DNA of 64,000 nt from contig NZ_SBHZ01000004.1 in NCBI RefSeq assembly GCF_004521985.1, positions 186,001 to 250,000 of the forward strand, in the 5' to 3' direction. This document shows, piece by piece, positions 1 through 10,045 of the stretch (its first letter is position 1; the number at the start of each line of letters is the position of its first letter). Made by a program: the position numbers and the translations under genes. Source of the DNA: Ectopseudomonas khazarica (lineage in GTDB: Bacteria; Pseudomonadota; Gammaproteobacteria; Pseudomonadales; Pseudomonadaceae). A model generated the notes under the pieces. That model saw only the letters and a program-made list of their open reading frames with translations, was not told where the DNA came from and did not search any database.

Positions 1-124
1 CCAGCTTGCGCGCCCGCGATGGCTTGCCACCGACCATGCCGAGGCGCGTCTCCATCTGCTCGTTGTCCACGGGATCGTGCGGCAGGTATGCACTGATGCG
101 ATTGATGAATACGGGGTGAGCCAC
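1..124 (-). CDS. FabH/DarB-like beta-ketoacyl-ACP synthase III, N-terminal fragment
   Basis: Only the first 41 codons lie in the window; the gene runs off the left edge. The start is a GTG at 124-122 with GAGG about seven bases upstream. The visible peptide begins VAHPVFINRISAYLPHDP and contains LGMVGGKPSRARK, which resembles the N-terminus of the FabH-like ketosynthases annotated with dialkylresorcinol (DarB-type) synthesis. Such enzymes condense acyl chains. The catalytic Cys-His-Asn residues would lie outside the window and cannot be checked. It follows the DarA-like gene on the same strand by 19 bases, so the two are probably cotranscribed. The identification rests on N-terminal resemblance only. 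Confidence 0.65.
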   Translation of the reverse strand, partial: MAHPVFINRISAYLPHDPVDNEQMETRLGMVGGKPSRARKL

Positions 125-143
125 TGCAATACCTCGGGTCACA

Positions 144-1061
144 TCACTCGCCGGACGGGCCGGCAAAGTAGGCTTTCTCTCGCTGGATACGCGCCTTGAA
201 CAGCGGCGCCAGCAACTTCTTCAACAGCGCCGTGATCGGCACCACGGTGAGAATCAGGCACAGCAGAAAAACGATATAGACCACCAGCCCGACACCTCGC
301 CGGCGACTCTGCTGCGGCCCGAGAGCGGACAACAGGCGACTCCACAGGGTGAAGCTGCGATTGCCCACCTTCTCGCTGGCGATCAGCTTCTCGTCCACCT
401 TGACCGCGCCCAGACCGGCGAGCATCGGTGCCTCGATGGGCTGCTGGTCAGCAAGCAGCCGGCGTGTCATCGCGTCGCCGAAACGACTCGCTGCCGCCAG
501 TTCCTGCTCGTCGATACCGGCACGCGGCACCCAGCTGTAGGGCTTCTGGCGGCCGGTGAACATCCACAGCGGCGTGGCCAGAAAGCTCGCTGCCGTACCA
601 CAGGCATCAGTCAGCACGACGTTGTCCACCAGTCGTGCGCCCAGCGCCTGAAGGCGCGCCTTGACCTTCTCCTGGGCCATCAGCCACATGTTGCGGCAAC
701 CGATCAGGGTCACCACTGGCGTGTCCTTCAGCAGGGACGCGGCTTCGGCTGAAGCGAGAAAGCTGGTGCACGGCAGCGAGGGCGACAGAAACCAGACCTG
801 ATAGGCCAGGATCACCAGGTCGTAGCGTTTTCCGCTGTCCACCGCGAGCGGCAGCAACGGCTGCGGCTTCATCAGGACGGTTTCCGGGAAGATACGGAAG
901 AAGCCGAGAAACGGCCAGGGAAAGGGAAACGGCTCGGCGGGTTCGAGCGCGAGAAAATCCACCTCGATGCCATCGTGTTCGCGCAGGGGCGCACAGACCG
1001 ATTGCGCCAAGCGGTCTAATTGGCCAGTCTGGGAAAAATGGACGACTAAAACATGACGCAT
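144..1061 (-). CDS. DarA-like flavodoxin-fold membrane protein (dialkylresorcinol condensing enzyme family)
   Basis: A 305-residue protein starting MRHVLVVHFSQTGQ, a flavodoxin-like phosphate-loop strand at residues 4-14. Its middle part looks like an NAD(P)H-dependent oxidoreductase or flavodoxin fold. Residues about 255-285 form one or two hydrophobic segments followed by a basic tail, so it is probably membrane anchored. Proteins of this shape are annotated as dialkylresorcinol condensing enzyme, and the ketosynthase immediately downstream supports a two-gene condensing unit. The product here is unknown: dialkylresorcinol, an aryl polyene precursor or another lipid are all possible. The next gene upstream is divergent, 32 bases away. 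Confidence 0.65.
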   Translation of the reverse strand: MRHVLVVHFSQTGQLDRLAQSVCAPLREHDGIEVDFLALEPAEPFPFPWPFLGFFRIFPETVLMKPQPLLPLAVDSGKRYDLVILAYQVWFLSPSLPCTSFLASAEAASLLKDTPVVTLIGCRNMWLMAQEKVKARLQALGARLVDNVVLTDACGTAASFLATPLWMFTGRQKPYSWVPRAGIDEQELAAASRFGDAMTRRLLADQQPIEAPMLAGLGAVKVDEKLIASEKVGNRSFTLWSRLLSALGPQQSRRRGVGLVVYIVFLLCLILTVVPITALLKKLLAPLFKARIQREKAYFAGPSGE

Positions 1062-1093
1062 TCGCGGCGCATTCCCTGCAAAATGTCCGAATT

Positions 1094-1576
1094 ATGCCAC
1101 AGAGACTTCTTCAAACCGTAACCTGCCTGCGCCAGTCATGCCTACTGGTTCTGCTACTCGCGTGCCAAACGCTGCAAGCAGCGGACCTGCTGATCGAGGT
1201 AGAGGGCAAGGCCCCTCAGGCAGCCCTGTATCTCGCACTGGTGCCAGCCGATCAGCCGGACTGGCAGCCCAGCCTGCGCGAGCTGCACGGTACGCAAATG
1301 CCGCTGCGCCTGCAGGACCTGCCTCCGGGACGCTATGCCGTGCAGTTGTTCGAGGACAGCAATGGCAACGGCCTGCTGGACGTCAGCCCACGCGGCATTC
1401 CCCAGGAGCCGGTGGGCTTTTCCCGCAACCCGGCGCTCTTCGGCGGCAAGCCCTCCCCGCAGGACAGCCAGTTCGAACACGGCATGACGGATAGCGTGAT
1501 CCGCGTACGCCTGCATCCACCGCGCAAGAAGCAGGAGCGCCTGGCGCCGAACACGCCGCGCAAAGGGGACCGCTAA
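1094..1576 (+). CDS. DUF2141 domain secreted protein
   Basis: A 160-residue protein with a hydrophobic N-terminal segment (about residues 15-28) ending LQA-AD, a plausible signal peptidase I site. An LLAC stretch just before it leaves a lipoprotein reading possible. The body has DUF2141 features: LPPGRYAVQLFEDSNGNG around residues 76-93, then a GIPQEPVGFS segment. The C-terminus is basic. Function is unknown for the family; the fold is expected to be a small extracytoplasmic beta-sandwich. It diverges from the DarA-like gene with only 32 bases between the starts, and no clear Shine-Dalgarno sequence precedes this ATG. It converges on hemE with a 36-base gap. Confidence 0.7.
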   Translation: MPQRLLQTVTCLRQSCLLVLLLACQTLQAADLLIEVEGKAPQAALYLALVPADQPDWQPSLRELHGTQMPLRLQDLPPGRYAVQLFEDSNGNGLLDVSPRGIPQEPVGFSRNPALFGGKPSPQDSQFEHGMTDSVIRVRLHPPRKKQERLAPNTPRKGDR

Positions 1577-1612
1577 CACGAACGGAGTCGCCGCATCCCG
1601 CCGGCAAGCGAT

Positions 1613-2680
1613 TTAGTGGTGATACTGCGCCGACAGCTCGTGCACGGCCTCGAAGAAGGCGCCGGCATGGGCCGGGTCGACTTCCGGGGTGATGCCGTGG
1701 CCGAGGTTGAACACGTGGCCGCTACCGGCGCCGTAGGCCGCCAGGATGCGCGCCACTTCGGCGCGGATCGCCTCGGGCTTGGCGTAGAGCACCGCCGGGT
1801 CCATGTTGCCCTGCAGTGCCACCTTGGCGCCGACGCGGGCGCGGGCGCTGCCTATGTCGCAGGTCCAGTCCAGGCCCAGGGCTTCGGCGCCGCTGTCGGC
1901 CATCGACTCGAGCCACAACCCGCCGCCCTTGGTGAACAGGATCACCGGGACCTGGCGACCTTCATGCTCGCGGATCAGGCCAGCGACAATCTTCTTCATG
2001 TAGGCCAGGGAGAACTCCTGATAGGCCGCTGCCGACAGCGCGCCGCCCCAGGAGTCGAAAATCTGCACCGCCTGCGCCCCCGCCAGGATTTGCCCGTTCA
2101 GGTAGGCAGTGACCGACTGCGCCAGCTTGTCCAGCAGCGCATGCATGGCCTGCGGGTTGTCGTAAAGCATGGCCTTGGTCTTGCGGAAATCCTTGCTCGA
2201 GCCGCCTTCGACCATGTAGGTCGCCAGCGTCCACGGGCTGCCGGAGAAACCGATCAGCGGCACCCGACCACCGAGCTCGCGGCGGATGGTGCGCACGGCG
2301 TCCATCACGTAGCCCAGGTCCTTCTCCGCGTCGGTGACCGGCAGCGCCTCGATGTCGGCCAGGTTGCTGACCACCTTCTTGAAACGCGGACCTTCGCCGG
2401 TCTCGAAGTACAGCCCCTGCCCCATCGCATCGGGGATGGTGAGGATGTCGGAGAAGAGGATCGCCGCGTCCAGTTGCGGATAGCGATCCAGCGGCTGGAT
2501 GGTGACCTCGCAGGCCAGCTCCGGGTTCTTCATCAGGCTCACGAAGTCGCCGGCCTTGGCCCGGGTCGCGCGGTATTCCGGCAGATAGCGGCCGGCCTGG
2601 CGCATCATCCAGATCGGCGTGACATCCACAGGTTGCTTGAGCAGGGCGCGCAGGAAACGGTCGTTCTTCAGGGCGGTCAT
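1613..2680 (-). CDS. hemE: Uroporphyrinogen decarboxylase
   Basis: HemE removes four acetate carboxyl groups from uroporphyrinogen III to give coproporphyrinogen III in cytosolic haem synthesis. The 355-residue product has the N-terminal signature [13 protein letters not shown] (residues 25-37), whose arginines bind the substrate carboxylates, LFSDIL further on, and the second signature [13 protein letters not shown]. The open frame extends 36 codons further upstream, but the ATG at 2680 gives [10 protein letters not shown], the conserved HemE start, with AGGACT in front and the usual family length of about 354. In PAO1 hemE is followed by gltD; here the cyanate cluster lies between them. Confidence 0.97.
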   Translation of the reverse strand: MTALKNDRFLRALLKQPVDVTPIWMMRQAGRYLPEYRATRAKAGDFVSLMKNPELACEVTIQPLDRYPQLDAAILFSDILTIPDAMGQGLYFETGEGPRFKKVVSNLADIEALPVTDAEKDLGYVMDAVRTIRRELGGRVPLIGFSGSPWTLATYMVEGGSSKDFRKTKAMLYDNPQAMHALLDKLAQSVTAYLNGQILAGAQAVQIFDSWGGALSAAAYQEFSLAYMKKIVAGLIREHEGRQVPVILFTKGGGLWLESMADSGAEALGLDWTCDIGSARARVGAKVALQGNMDPAVLYAKPEAIRAEVARILAAYGAGSGHVFNLGHGITPEVDPAHAGAFFEAVHELSAQYHH

Positions 2681-2729
2681 GGCAGAGTCCTGGAAAAAAA
2701 GTGCGGGCATTTTCGCAGAGCGCAAAACA

Positions 2730-2755
2730 AAAGGCACGGCGGGTGCCGTGCCTTT
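2730..2755 (-). terminator. Intrinsic terminator of the cyn operon
   Basis: AAAGGCACGGC, a GGGT loop and GCCGTGCCTTT form a perfect 11-bp stem. On the minus strand the stem is followed by TTTTGTTTTG. It lies 29 bases beyond the cynS stop and before the hemE start, so it should end cynABDS transcription and insulate hemE. Confidence 0.85.
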
Positions 2756-2784
2756 CGTCCATCGCGACCATATGCCGCGCCGTT

Positions 2785-3225
2785 TCACCAGGCCTTGTAG
2801 GGCAGGAACTTGCCGTTGAGCACGATCTGCACGCGGTCACCCTTGGGATCGGCGACACGGGAAATGTCCATGCTGAAGTCGATGGCGCTCATGATGCCGT
2901 CGCCGAACTCCTCATGGATCAGTTCCTTGATGGTCTCACCGTAGACGTTGATCATCTCGTAGAAGCGATAGATCAGCGGGTCGGTGGGAATGGCCTTGTC
3001 CCAATGCTTGTGCGGGAAGGCCTGCAGCGCCGCCGAGACCTCCTCGGGCAGTTCCAGCATCTCGCACAGGGCGTCGGCCTGTGCCTTGGGCATGCTGTTC
3101 ATGCCCAGGCACGCCGAGGTGGTCCACACCGGCGACATGCCGATACCCTGGCCAAGGGCTGCCCAGTCGAGACCGAGGCGCTCCCTGGCGGCGTTGATGG
3201 TGCTGCGCATCTGTTGTTTATCCAT
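2785..3225 (-). CDS. cynS: Cyanate hydratase (cyanase)
   Basis: CynS catalyses the bicarbonate-dependent breakdown of cyanate to ammonium and carbon dioxide and works as a cytosolic decamer. The 146-residue protein aligns with E. coli cyanase (156 residues) at a constant offset of nine. The catalytic triad known as Arg96, Glu99 and Ser122 is present here as Arg87, Glu90 and Ser113. An N-terminal helical region precedes the C-terminal catalytic domain with [13 protein letters not shown] and [10 protein letters not shown]. The start has AAGGAG seven bases upstream, inside the 3' end of cynD, with which it overlaps by eight bases. It is the last gene of the cynABDS operon. In P. pseudoalcaligenes CECT5344 this enzyme is assimilatory, induced by cyanate and repressed by ammonium. 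Confidence 0.97.
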   Translation of the reverse strand: MDKQQMRSTINAARERLGLDWAALGQGIGMSPVWTTSACLGMNSMPKAQADALCEMLELPEEVSAALQAFPHKHWDKAIPTDPLIYRFYEMINVYGETIKELIHEEFGDGIMSAIDFSMDISRVADPKGDRVQIVLNGKFLPYKAW

Positions 3226-4126
3226 GGTGAAACTCCTTCACAGGGGTCAGAGGTACGACCCTGGTAGCAGCGGCTGGCTCCTCCAGGGCGGGGTTGATCT
3301 CGGGCGGGAAGCCCTGCTCGTCGGCCAGGGTGCAGCCGCGCAATGCGTGCGAGCGGTTCACCAGGAAGTCCACGAGGTGATTGCGAATGCGGTAGTACGC
3401 CGGGTGGTGGATTACCTGGTCGCGCTGTCGTGGGCGTGGCAGGTCGATGCGTACCGACTCGGCGATGCGTGCCTGCGGGCCGTTGGTCATCAGCAGGATG
3501 CGGTCGGAGAGCAGGATCGCCTCGTCGACATCGTGGGTGATCATGAACACCGTCTGCCGGGTGGCACTCCAGATCTTGATCAGCTCGTCCTGGATCACCC
3601 CCCGGGTCAGGGCATCCAGCGCGCCGAACGGCTCGTCGAGCAGGAGCAGTTGCGGCTGGGTGGCGAAGGCGCGGGCGATACTCACGCGCTGACGCATGCC
3701 GCCGGACAACTGCGACGGCTTGCGCGCCTCGGAGCCGCCCAGGCCGACCATCTCCAGGTACTTGTGACTGTGCGCGCGGCGTTGCTCCCTGGACCACTCG
3801 GGGAAGCGTGCACGCACGCCGAACTCGACGTTCTCCAGCGCGCTGAGCCAGGGCAGCAGGCTGTAGTTCTGGAACACCACGCCGCGCTCCAGGCTCGGCC
3901 CGGCGACTTCCTTGCCGGCCATTTCCAGGGTGCCTTCGCTGAAGCTGTCGAGCCCGGCCAGGGCGTTGAGAATGGTCGACTTGCCGCAGCCTGAGTGGCC
4001 GATGATGCAGACGAACTCACCCTGTTCGAGGCCGAAGCTGACATCCTCGAACACCGTCAGCGGCTCCGTGCCGGGTTGCGCGAAGCGCTTGGCCAGGCAC
4101 CGCGCATCGAGAAAATAACGGGACAT
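3218..4126 (-). CDS. cynD: Cyanate ABC transporter ATP-binding protein
   Basis: A 302-residue ABC ATPase of the NrtD/TauB/SsuB class that would energise cyanate import. Visible motifs: Walker A GHSGCGKST (43-51), Q-loop Gln86, signature LSGGMRQR (140-147), Walker B LLLLDEP (160-166), D-loop ALD and switch His198 in ITHDVDEA. A C-terminal tail of about 50 residues after the ATPase core is Pro/Ala-rich and has no recognised domain. The start has AGGAG seven bases upstream and follows the cynB stop after four bases. Substrate assignment comes from linkage to cynS and the known cynFABDS cluster, not from the ATPase itself. Confidence 0.92.
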   Translation of the reverse strand: MSRYFLDARCLAKRFAQPGTEPLTVFEDVSFGLEQGEFVCIIGHSGCGKSTILNALAGLDSFSEGTLEMAGKEVAGPSLERGVVFQNYSLLPWLSALENVEFGVRARFPEWSREQRRAHSHKYLEMVGLGGSEARKPSQLSGGMRQRVSIARAFATQPQLLLLDEPFGALDALTRGVIQDELIKIWSATRQTVFMITHDVDEAILLSDRILLMTNGPQARIAESVRIDLPRPRQRDQVIHHPAYYRIRNHLVDFLVNRSHALRGCTLADEQGFPPEINPALEEPAAATRVVPLTPVKEFHHG

Positions 4127-4130
4127 GGCA

Positions 4131-4967
4131 TCACTCCTGATAACTGACGAGACGGGCGACGCTGCCCAGCAGAAGATCGAGCAGCATGCCCACCACGCCG
4201 ATCATCAGGATCGAGAAAATCACGCTGGACAGGTCCAGGTTGTTCCACTCGTTCCACACGTAGTAGCCGATGCCGGTGCCGCCGACGAGCATTTCGGCGG
4301 CGACGATCACCAGCCAGGCGATACCCACGGAGATACGCATGCCGGTGAGGATGGTCGGCATCGCGGCGGGCAGGATGACGCTGAACGCCGTGCGCAACGG
4401 GCCGAGCTCATGGGTACGGGCGACGTTGATCCAGTCGCGGCGCACGCCAGCGACGCCGAACGCGGTGTTGAGCAGCATCGGCCATACCGAGCAGATGAAG
4501 ATCACGAAGATCGCCGAGGTCTGCGAATCCTTGATCACGAACAGCGCCAGCGGCATCCAGGCCAGCGGCGAGATCGGTCGCAGGACCTGGATGAAGGGGT
4601 TGAGCGCGCGGTACATCAGTGGCGACATGCCGATGACGAAACCGAGCGGAATCGCCACCAGCGCCGCCAGCAGATAGCCGCTCAGCACCCGATAGAGCGA
4701 GTGCCCCAGCTGGATACCTATGCCCTTGTCGTTCGGCCCGTTGTCGTAGAAAGGCTGGCTCAGCTCGGCGTAGGCATGCGCCAGCACCACCGAAGGCGGC
4801 GGCACGCTGGCGCGCTGCTCGGCCTCGCCCATGAGCAGCGCGTACTCGTCGTCGGCCGCCACCTCGGCGCTGGGCGGCACCCGGCACAACGCCTCCCAGA
4901 TGCCCAGCAGCAGCACCAGCAGCAGGACCGAGATGATCGCCGAGCGCAGTGGCAATGAAGCCTTCAT
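4131..4967 (-). CDS. cynB: Cyanate ABC transporter permease
   Basis: A 278-residue inner-membrane permease of the nitrate/taurine/cyanate (BPD_transp_1) family. A first hydrophobic segment (about 8-25) is followed by a periplasmic stretch, then five or so segments. The cytoplasmic coupling loop HELGPLRTAFSVILPAAMPT is visible. The frame is open far upstream, so start choice matters. Two adjacent ATGs exist at 4970 and 4967; GGAGGT lies one base from the first but at working distance (about five bases) from the second, so 4967 is preferred. The cynA stop overlaps these ATGs, giving translational coupling. CynB and CynD would form the membrane part of the importer. Confidence 0.92.
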   Translation of the reverse strand: MKASLPLRSAIISVLLLVLLLGIWEALCRVPPSAEVAADDEYALLMGEAEQRASVPPPSVVLAHAYAELSQPFYDNGPNDKGIGIQLGHSLYRVLSGYLLAALVAIPLGFVIGMSPLMYRALNPFIQVLRPISPLAWMPLALFVIKDSQTSAIFVIFICSVWPMLLNTAFGVAGVRRDWINVARTHELGPLRTAFSVILPAAMPTILTGMRISVGIAWLVIVAAEMLVGGTGIGYYVWNEWNNLDLSSVIFSILMIGVVGMLLDLLLGSVARLVSYQE

Positions 4968-6334
4968 CATGACCTCCGCAGGGCGAAGCTGGACAGGTAG
5001 CCCTCCGGGTCGGCCGGATCGAACGGCTTGCCCATCACGCTGAAGGACTTGTAGGCGTCGCCCGGCACCGGCAGGCCGAGGTCTTGCATGACCTTGCCGG
5101 CGTCGGCGGCGAGGAACACCCGCTCGGCGATGGTGCGGTAGTCCACGTCGCCTTCCAGGTAGCCCCAGCGCTTCATCTGAGTGAGGATCCACACCGCCAT
5201 CGACTGCCAGGGGAACGGGTCGAAGTCGATCCGCTCGGGCTCGTCGTGAATCTTGCCCAGACCATCGGCAAAGCGCCCGCTGAGCACCTGCTGCACCACC
5301 GCCACCGGCTGGTTGAGGTAGTTCTTGGTGGAGATCGCCTCGGCCACTGCCTTGCGGTTCTCCGCCCTGGACGAATACTGCGTGGCATCGACCAGCGCAT
5401 GCAGCAGGGCGCCGTAGGTGTTGGGGTTGTCGCTGGCGAACTGCTGGCTGCAGGCGAAGGCGCAGCACGGGTGGCCCGGCCACAGGTCCTTGGTCAGCAG
5501 GTGGATGAAGCCGACCTTCTCCCACACCGCGCGCTGGTTGAACGGGTCCGGCGAGAGAAAGCCATCGAGATTGCCGGCGCGAAGGTTGGCAACCATCTCC
5601 GGTGGCGGCACGACGCGAATCTGGATATCGCGATCCGGGTCCAGGCCATGCTCGGCGACGTAATAGCGCAGCAGGAAGTTGTGCATCGAATACTCGAACG
5701 GCACGCCGAAACGCATACCCTTCCACAGCTTCGGATCACGCTTGTCCTGGTGCTGCATACCCAGCACGATGGCCTGGCCGTTGACGTTCTCCAGCGCCGG
5801 CATGACGAACGGCGTCTGCGTCGAGCCCAGGCCCAGGCTGATGGCCAGGGGCATAGGCGAGAGCATGTGCGAGGCGTCGTATTCTCCGGCCAGCGACTTG
5901 TCGCGCGCCACCGCCCAACCAGCGGTCTTGACCGTTTCCACCTCCAGCCCGTACTTGGCATAGAAGCCCATGGGGTCGGCCATGATGATCGGCGTGGCGC
6001 AAGTGATGGGCACGAAGCCGATCTTCAGCGTCTTCTTCTCCAGGGGCCCGAGGCTGTCCTTGACCGCCGCCTTGACGGCATCGAGGGGAATCATGCTGCC
6101 GAGGATCGCCGCCGCCACACCGCCGCCGATCATGCCCATGAAACTGCGCCGGGAAAATTCGTTGTGGCCGAACACGCCACGGACGATGGCACTTTCCACG
6201 GCGCGGTCGAGCATCTGCTCGCTGCTCTCCGGCAAGGCCGCCGCGCTCGGGGCGCAACGCTGACACTCGCAGCCGGCAGCATGGGCCAGCTCACTATCGG
6301 GGCTGAACGGATCGTCCAGGCTGTTGACGCTCAT
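4967..6334 (-). CDS. cynA: Cyanate ABC transporter substrate-binding protein (NrtA/CmpA family), Tat-exported
   Basis: A 455-residue periplasmic binding protein of the CmpA/NrtA family. A twin-arginine signal SRRSFMGMIGG starts at residue 61 and is followed by a hydrophobic stretch, so export should be by the Tat system. About 60 residues precede it, including a CxCxxC cluster (GCECQRC, Cys22/24/27), an unusually long cytoplasmic leader. The mature part has LKIGFVPITCATPIIMADP and GLDPDRDIQIRVVPPPEMV, typical of NrtA-like proteins. ATG 6334 is chosen because AGGAG lies eight bases upstream; the frame stays open 29 codons further. It is the first gene of cynABDS and lies about 77 bases below a sigma-54-type promoter. 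Confidence 0.93.
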   Translation of the reverse strand: MSVNSLDDPFSPDSELAHAAGCECQRCAPSAAALPESSEQMLDRAVESAIVRGVFGHNEFSRRSFMGMIGGGVAAAILGSMIPLDAVKAAVKDSLGPLEKKTLKIGFVPITCATPIIMADPMGFYAKYGLEVETVKTAGWAVARDKSLAGEYDASHMLSPMPLAISLGLGSTQTPFVMPALENVNGQAIVLGMQHQDKRDPKLWKGMRFGVPFEYSMHNFLLRYYVAEHGLDPDRDIQIRVVPPPEMVANLRAGNLDGFLSPDPFNQRAVWEKVGFIHLLTKDLWPGHPCCAFACSQQFASDNPNTYGALLHALVDATQYSSRAENRKAVAEAISTKNYLNQPVAVVQQVLSGRFADGLGKIHDEPERIDFDPFPWQSMAVWILTQMKRWGYLEGDVDYRTIAERVFLAADAGKVMQDLGLPVPGDAYKSFSVMGKPFDPADPEGYLSSFALRRS

Positions 6335-6421
6335 CGTGACTACTCCTGCTGTCGCGTGCCCCAAACTGGTGAGGCTGACGCTGAGTGGAATGACCGCTCT
6401 CGGCCGGTTCGACTCAGGCAC

Positions 6422-6437
6422 TGCAGGAGCTGTACCA
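6422..6437 (-). promoter_or_regulatory. Sigma-54 (-24/-12) promoter of cynABDS
   Basis: On the minus strand the sequence TGGTACAGCTCCTGCA matches the RpoN consensus TGGCACRNNNNTTGCW at all but two defined positions. It keeps the invariant GG and GC exactly 10 bases apart. Transcription would start near 6411 and leave a leader of about 77 bases before cynA. The divergent gene encodes a sigma-54 activator with an intact GAFTGA motif, and the published cyn cluster is ammonium-repressed, both fitting this promoter. Confidence 0.8.
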
Positions 6438-6493
6438 CTTCATAAAACAGCGCAACCTACTGATAAATAAACGTTTTATCTAATAACGAGAAC

Positions 6494-6546
6494 AACGGAA
6501 TATCGTAATCAACGAGATATCGTCAGCAGCAGAAACGACAAGTCGT
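6494..6546. promoter_or_regulatory. Candidate upstream activator sites for CynF
   Basis: AACGGAATATCGT (6494-6506) and AACGAGATATCGT (6511-6523) are tandem copies 17 bases apart, matching at 11 of 13 positions. The second contains the inverted repeat ACGA-N4-TCGT. A further palindrome, ACGAC-AA-GTCGT, lies at 6535-6546. Relative to the predicted cynA start they sit at about -83 to -135, the usual place for sigma-54 activator sites. Binding by CynF is inferred. Confidence 0.55.
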
Positions 6547-6550
6547 CAAA

Positions 6551-6566
6551 TGGCACGCTGCTTGAT
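6551..6566 (+). promoter_or_regulatory. Possible sigma-54-like promoter of cynF
   Basis: TGGCACGCTGCTTGAT has a perfect -24 element and correct spacing, but the -12 dinucleotide is GA instead of GC. If used, it would start transcription near 6577, upstream of the cynF ATG at 6602. The invariant-base mismatch keeps confidence low. Confidence 0.25.
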
Positions 6567-6601
6567 TGCACCTTGAGCAGACAACCGCCTCGGACAACGC
6601 C

Positions 6602-9936
<3,335 letters not shown>

Positions 9937-9947
9937 TCATAACAGCA

Positions 9948-10037
9948 GCGGCAAGCTTCAAGCTGCAAGCTGCAAGACGATCACGTTGGATCGGCAAGCC
10001 CGGAGCTGCTTCTGACTTGCAGCGTGGGGCTTGCCGC
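9948..10037. repeat. REP-like inverted repeat between gltB and gltD
   Basis: A left arm beginning GCGGCAAGCTTCAAGCTGC (from 9948) pairs with a right arm running from CTTGCAGC to GGCTTGCCGC (10016-10037), with few mismatches. The inner part repeats AAGCTGC in tandem. The same AAGCTTCAAGC / GCTTGC vocabulary recurs at 31872-31939 before argS, so this is a dispersed repeat family. In the gltBD transcript it would fold into a stem between the two cistrons. Confidence 0.75.
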
Positions 10038-10045
10038 TTGCGGCT

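Noticed and set aside
4971..5726. N-terminal extension of the cynB frame to 531 residues
   Set aside because: The extra codons read through cynA in the wrong frame; GGAGGT and the membrane-protein start place the true start at 4967.
5084..6445. A 453-codon frame antisense to cynA
   Set aside because: His/Arg/Gly-rich translation without motifs, lying wholly over the Tat-exported binding protein and its promoter.
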